Origin: Betaproteobacteria bacterium RIFCSPLOWO2_02_FULL_68_150
GTDB lineage: Bacteria; Pseudomonadota; Gammaproteobacteria; Burkholderiales; SG8-39
Reading direction: 5' to 3'
Length of the DNA: 6,144 nucleotides
NCBI GenBank assembly: GCA_001771975.1
Contig: MERE01000182.1
Coordinates: 1 to 6,144 of the forward strand
Below the pieces are notes generated by a model that was not told where the DNA came from, ran no database searches, and worked only from the letters and a program-made list of their open reading frames with translations. The translations under genes were made by a program, and so were the position numbers. Shown piece after piece: positions 5,650-6,144 of the stretch. Within the stretch, counting starts at the first letter, position 1; each line of letters begins with the position of its first letter.

Positions 5650-6144
5650 AGTTCTGCGCCAACTGCGCCGCGCCGGTGGTACAGCGCGTGCCGCCGGGCG
5701 ACAGCCTGCCGCGCTTCGTCTGCGACGAATGCGGCGAAATTCATTATCAGAATCCGCGCCTCGTCGTCGGCTGCCTTCCGGAGCTGGACGGGCGGCTGCT
5801 GCTGTGCCGGCGCGCGATCGAGCCGCGCTACGGCTACTGGACGCTGCCCGCGGGATTCATGGAAAACGGCGAAAGCGTCGGCCAGGGCGCGCTGCGCGAG
5901 ACGCTGGAGGAAGCCGGCGCGCGCGTCGAACTCGGCGCCGTGTTCTCGATGATCTCGGTGCCGCGCGTCAACCAGGTGCATCTTTTTTTTCGCGCCCGCG
6001 TCCTCGAGCTGGAGCTCGCACCCGGCGTCGAGACGCTCGAAATCCGCTTGCACGAGGAAGCCGAGATCCCCTGGCAGGACATCGCGTTCCGCACCGTGGG
6101 CATGACCCTGCGCCACTGGTTCGCGGACCGCAGCGCGGGCGAGT
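5646..6144 (+). CDS. Nudix hydrolase with N-terminal zinc ribbon (Nudix_N_2 type), 3' end beyond window
   Basis: 166 codons are visible before the right edge. An N-terminal zinc ribbon is shown by C4-x2-C7 and C26-x2-C29, followed by IHYQNPR, the mark of Nudix_N_2 proteins. The Nudix box runs from residue 70 to 92 (G70-x5-E76-x7-R84-E85-x2-E88-E89-x-G91), matching the consensus for Mg2+-dependent cleavage of nucleoside diphosphate-X compounds. Related proteins are commonly annotated as ADP-ribose or dinucleotide pyrophosphatases, but the substrate is not proven by sequence. CRRAIEPRYG and EIPW (140-143) are further subfamily marks. DR at 161-162 suggests the protein is almost complete here. 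The ATG at 5646 overlaps the dehalogenase stop as ATGA, implying coupled translation and a two-gene operon. The codons CTT TTT TTT at 5982-5990 are unlike the G/C-ending codons of the rest of the gene. Confidence 0.9.
   Translation, partial: MKFCANCAAPVVQRVPPGDSLPRFVCDECGEIHYQNPRLVVGCLPELDGRLLLCRRAIEPRYGYWTLPAGFMENGESVGQGALRETLEEAGARVELGAVFSMISVPRVNQVHLFFRARVLELELAPGVETLEIRLHEEAEIPWQDIAFRTVGMTLRHWFADRSAGE
5983..5990 (+). repeat. T8 homopolymer inside the Nudix gene
   Basis: Eight consecutive T bases in GC-rich coding DNA, read as CTT TTT TTT (Leu-Phe-Phe, residues 113-115). With the reading frame as it is, T TTT TTT (5984-5990) is a perfect X-XXY-YYZ slippery heptamer. The tract could promote replication, transcription or ribosome slippage, and it is also a common place for sequencing indels. 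The frame is intact in this window. Confidence 0.6.

Noticed and set aside
5442..6116. Minus-strand open frame opposite the dehalogenase end and the Nudix gene
   Set aside because: No motif. The plus strand here encodes a complete Nudix box and zinc ribbon.
1..6144. CRISPR array, tRNA/rRNA genes, insertion sequences or long terminal repeats
   Set aside because: No regularly spaced repeats, no cloverleaf-like sequence, no transposase, and no long direct or inverted repeats were seen when reading both strands.

Overview
The window is GC-rich, about two thirds G+C by eye, with strong G/C third-position bias in every long gene. Dense gene packing and a tctCBA-type transporter with a Bug-family receptor point to a proteobacterium, most likely a betaproteobacterium of the Burkholderiales type. 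That placement is inferred from gene content and codon style, because no rRNA or tRNA gene is present to confirm it.

Layout. Positions 1-214 (minus) hold the N-terminal part of a Walker A ATPase of the AAA_14/DUF4143 type, cut by the window edge, with its own sigma70-like promoter at 224-253. A compact minus-strand operon follows, in transcription order: an acyl-CoA synthetase (4924 to 3293), then tctC (3246 to 2314), tctB (2314 to 1847) and tctA (1843 to 329), the complete tripartite tricarboxylate transporter (TTT). Spacing is 46 nt between synthetase and tctC, a 1-nt TGATG overlap for tctC/tctB, and 3 nt for tctB/tctA. A 50-bp divergent region (4925-4974) separates this operon from a plus-strand pair: an (S)-2-haloacid dehalogenase (4975-5649), then a zinc-ribbon Nudix hydrolase (5646 to the right edge), joined by an ATGA overlap.

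How the genes may work together. TctC should capture a carboxylate in the periplasm, TctA/TctB should carry it across the inner membrane, and the synthetase could activate a carboxylic acid to its CoA thioester. The dehalogenase, with almost all catalytic positions of the L-2-haloacid dehalogenase family, is transcribed divergently from the same short region. An uptake, dehalogenation and activation module for a (halo)carboxylic acid is therefore a reasonable but unproven hypothesis. The Nudix protein looks like a general nucleotide-housekeeping enzyme.

Every long gene belongs to a recognisable family, and I see no clearly undescribed system. The more unusual signals are regulatory or small-scale: a probably leaderless ATPase transcript, overlapping direct and inverted repeats in the divergent region, tctB and tctA in the same frame separated by one stop codon, and a T8 slippery tract inside the Nudix gene. 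No CRISPR array, insertion sequence, tRNA or rRNA was seen. The only gap over 100 bp, 215-328, holds the ATPase promoter and a weak inverted repeat.
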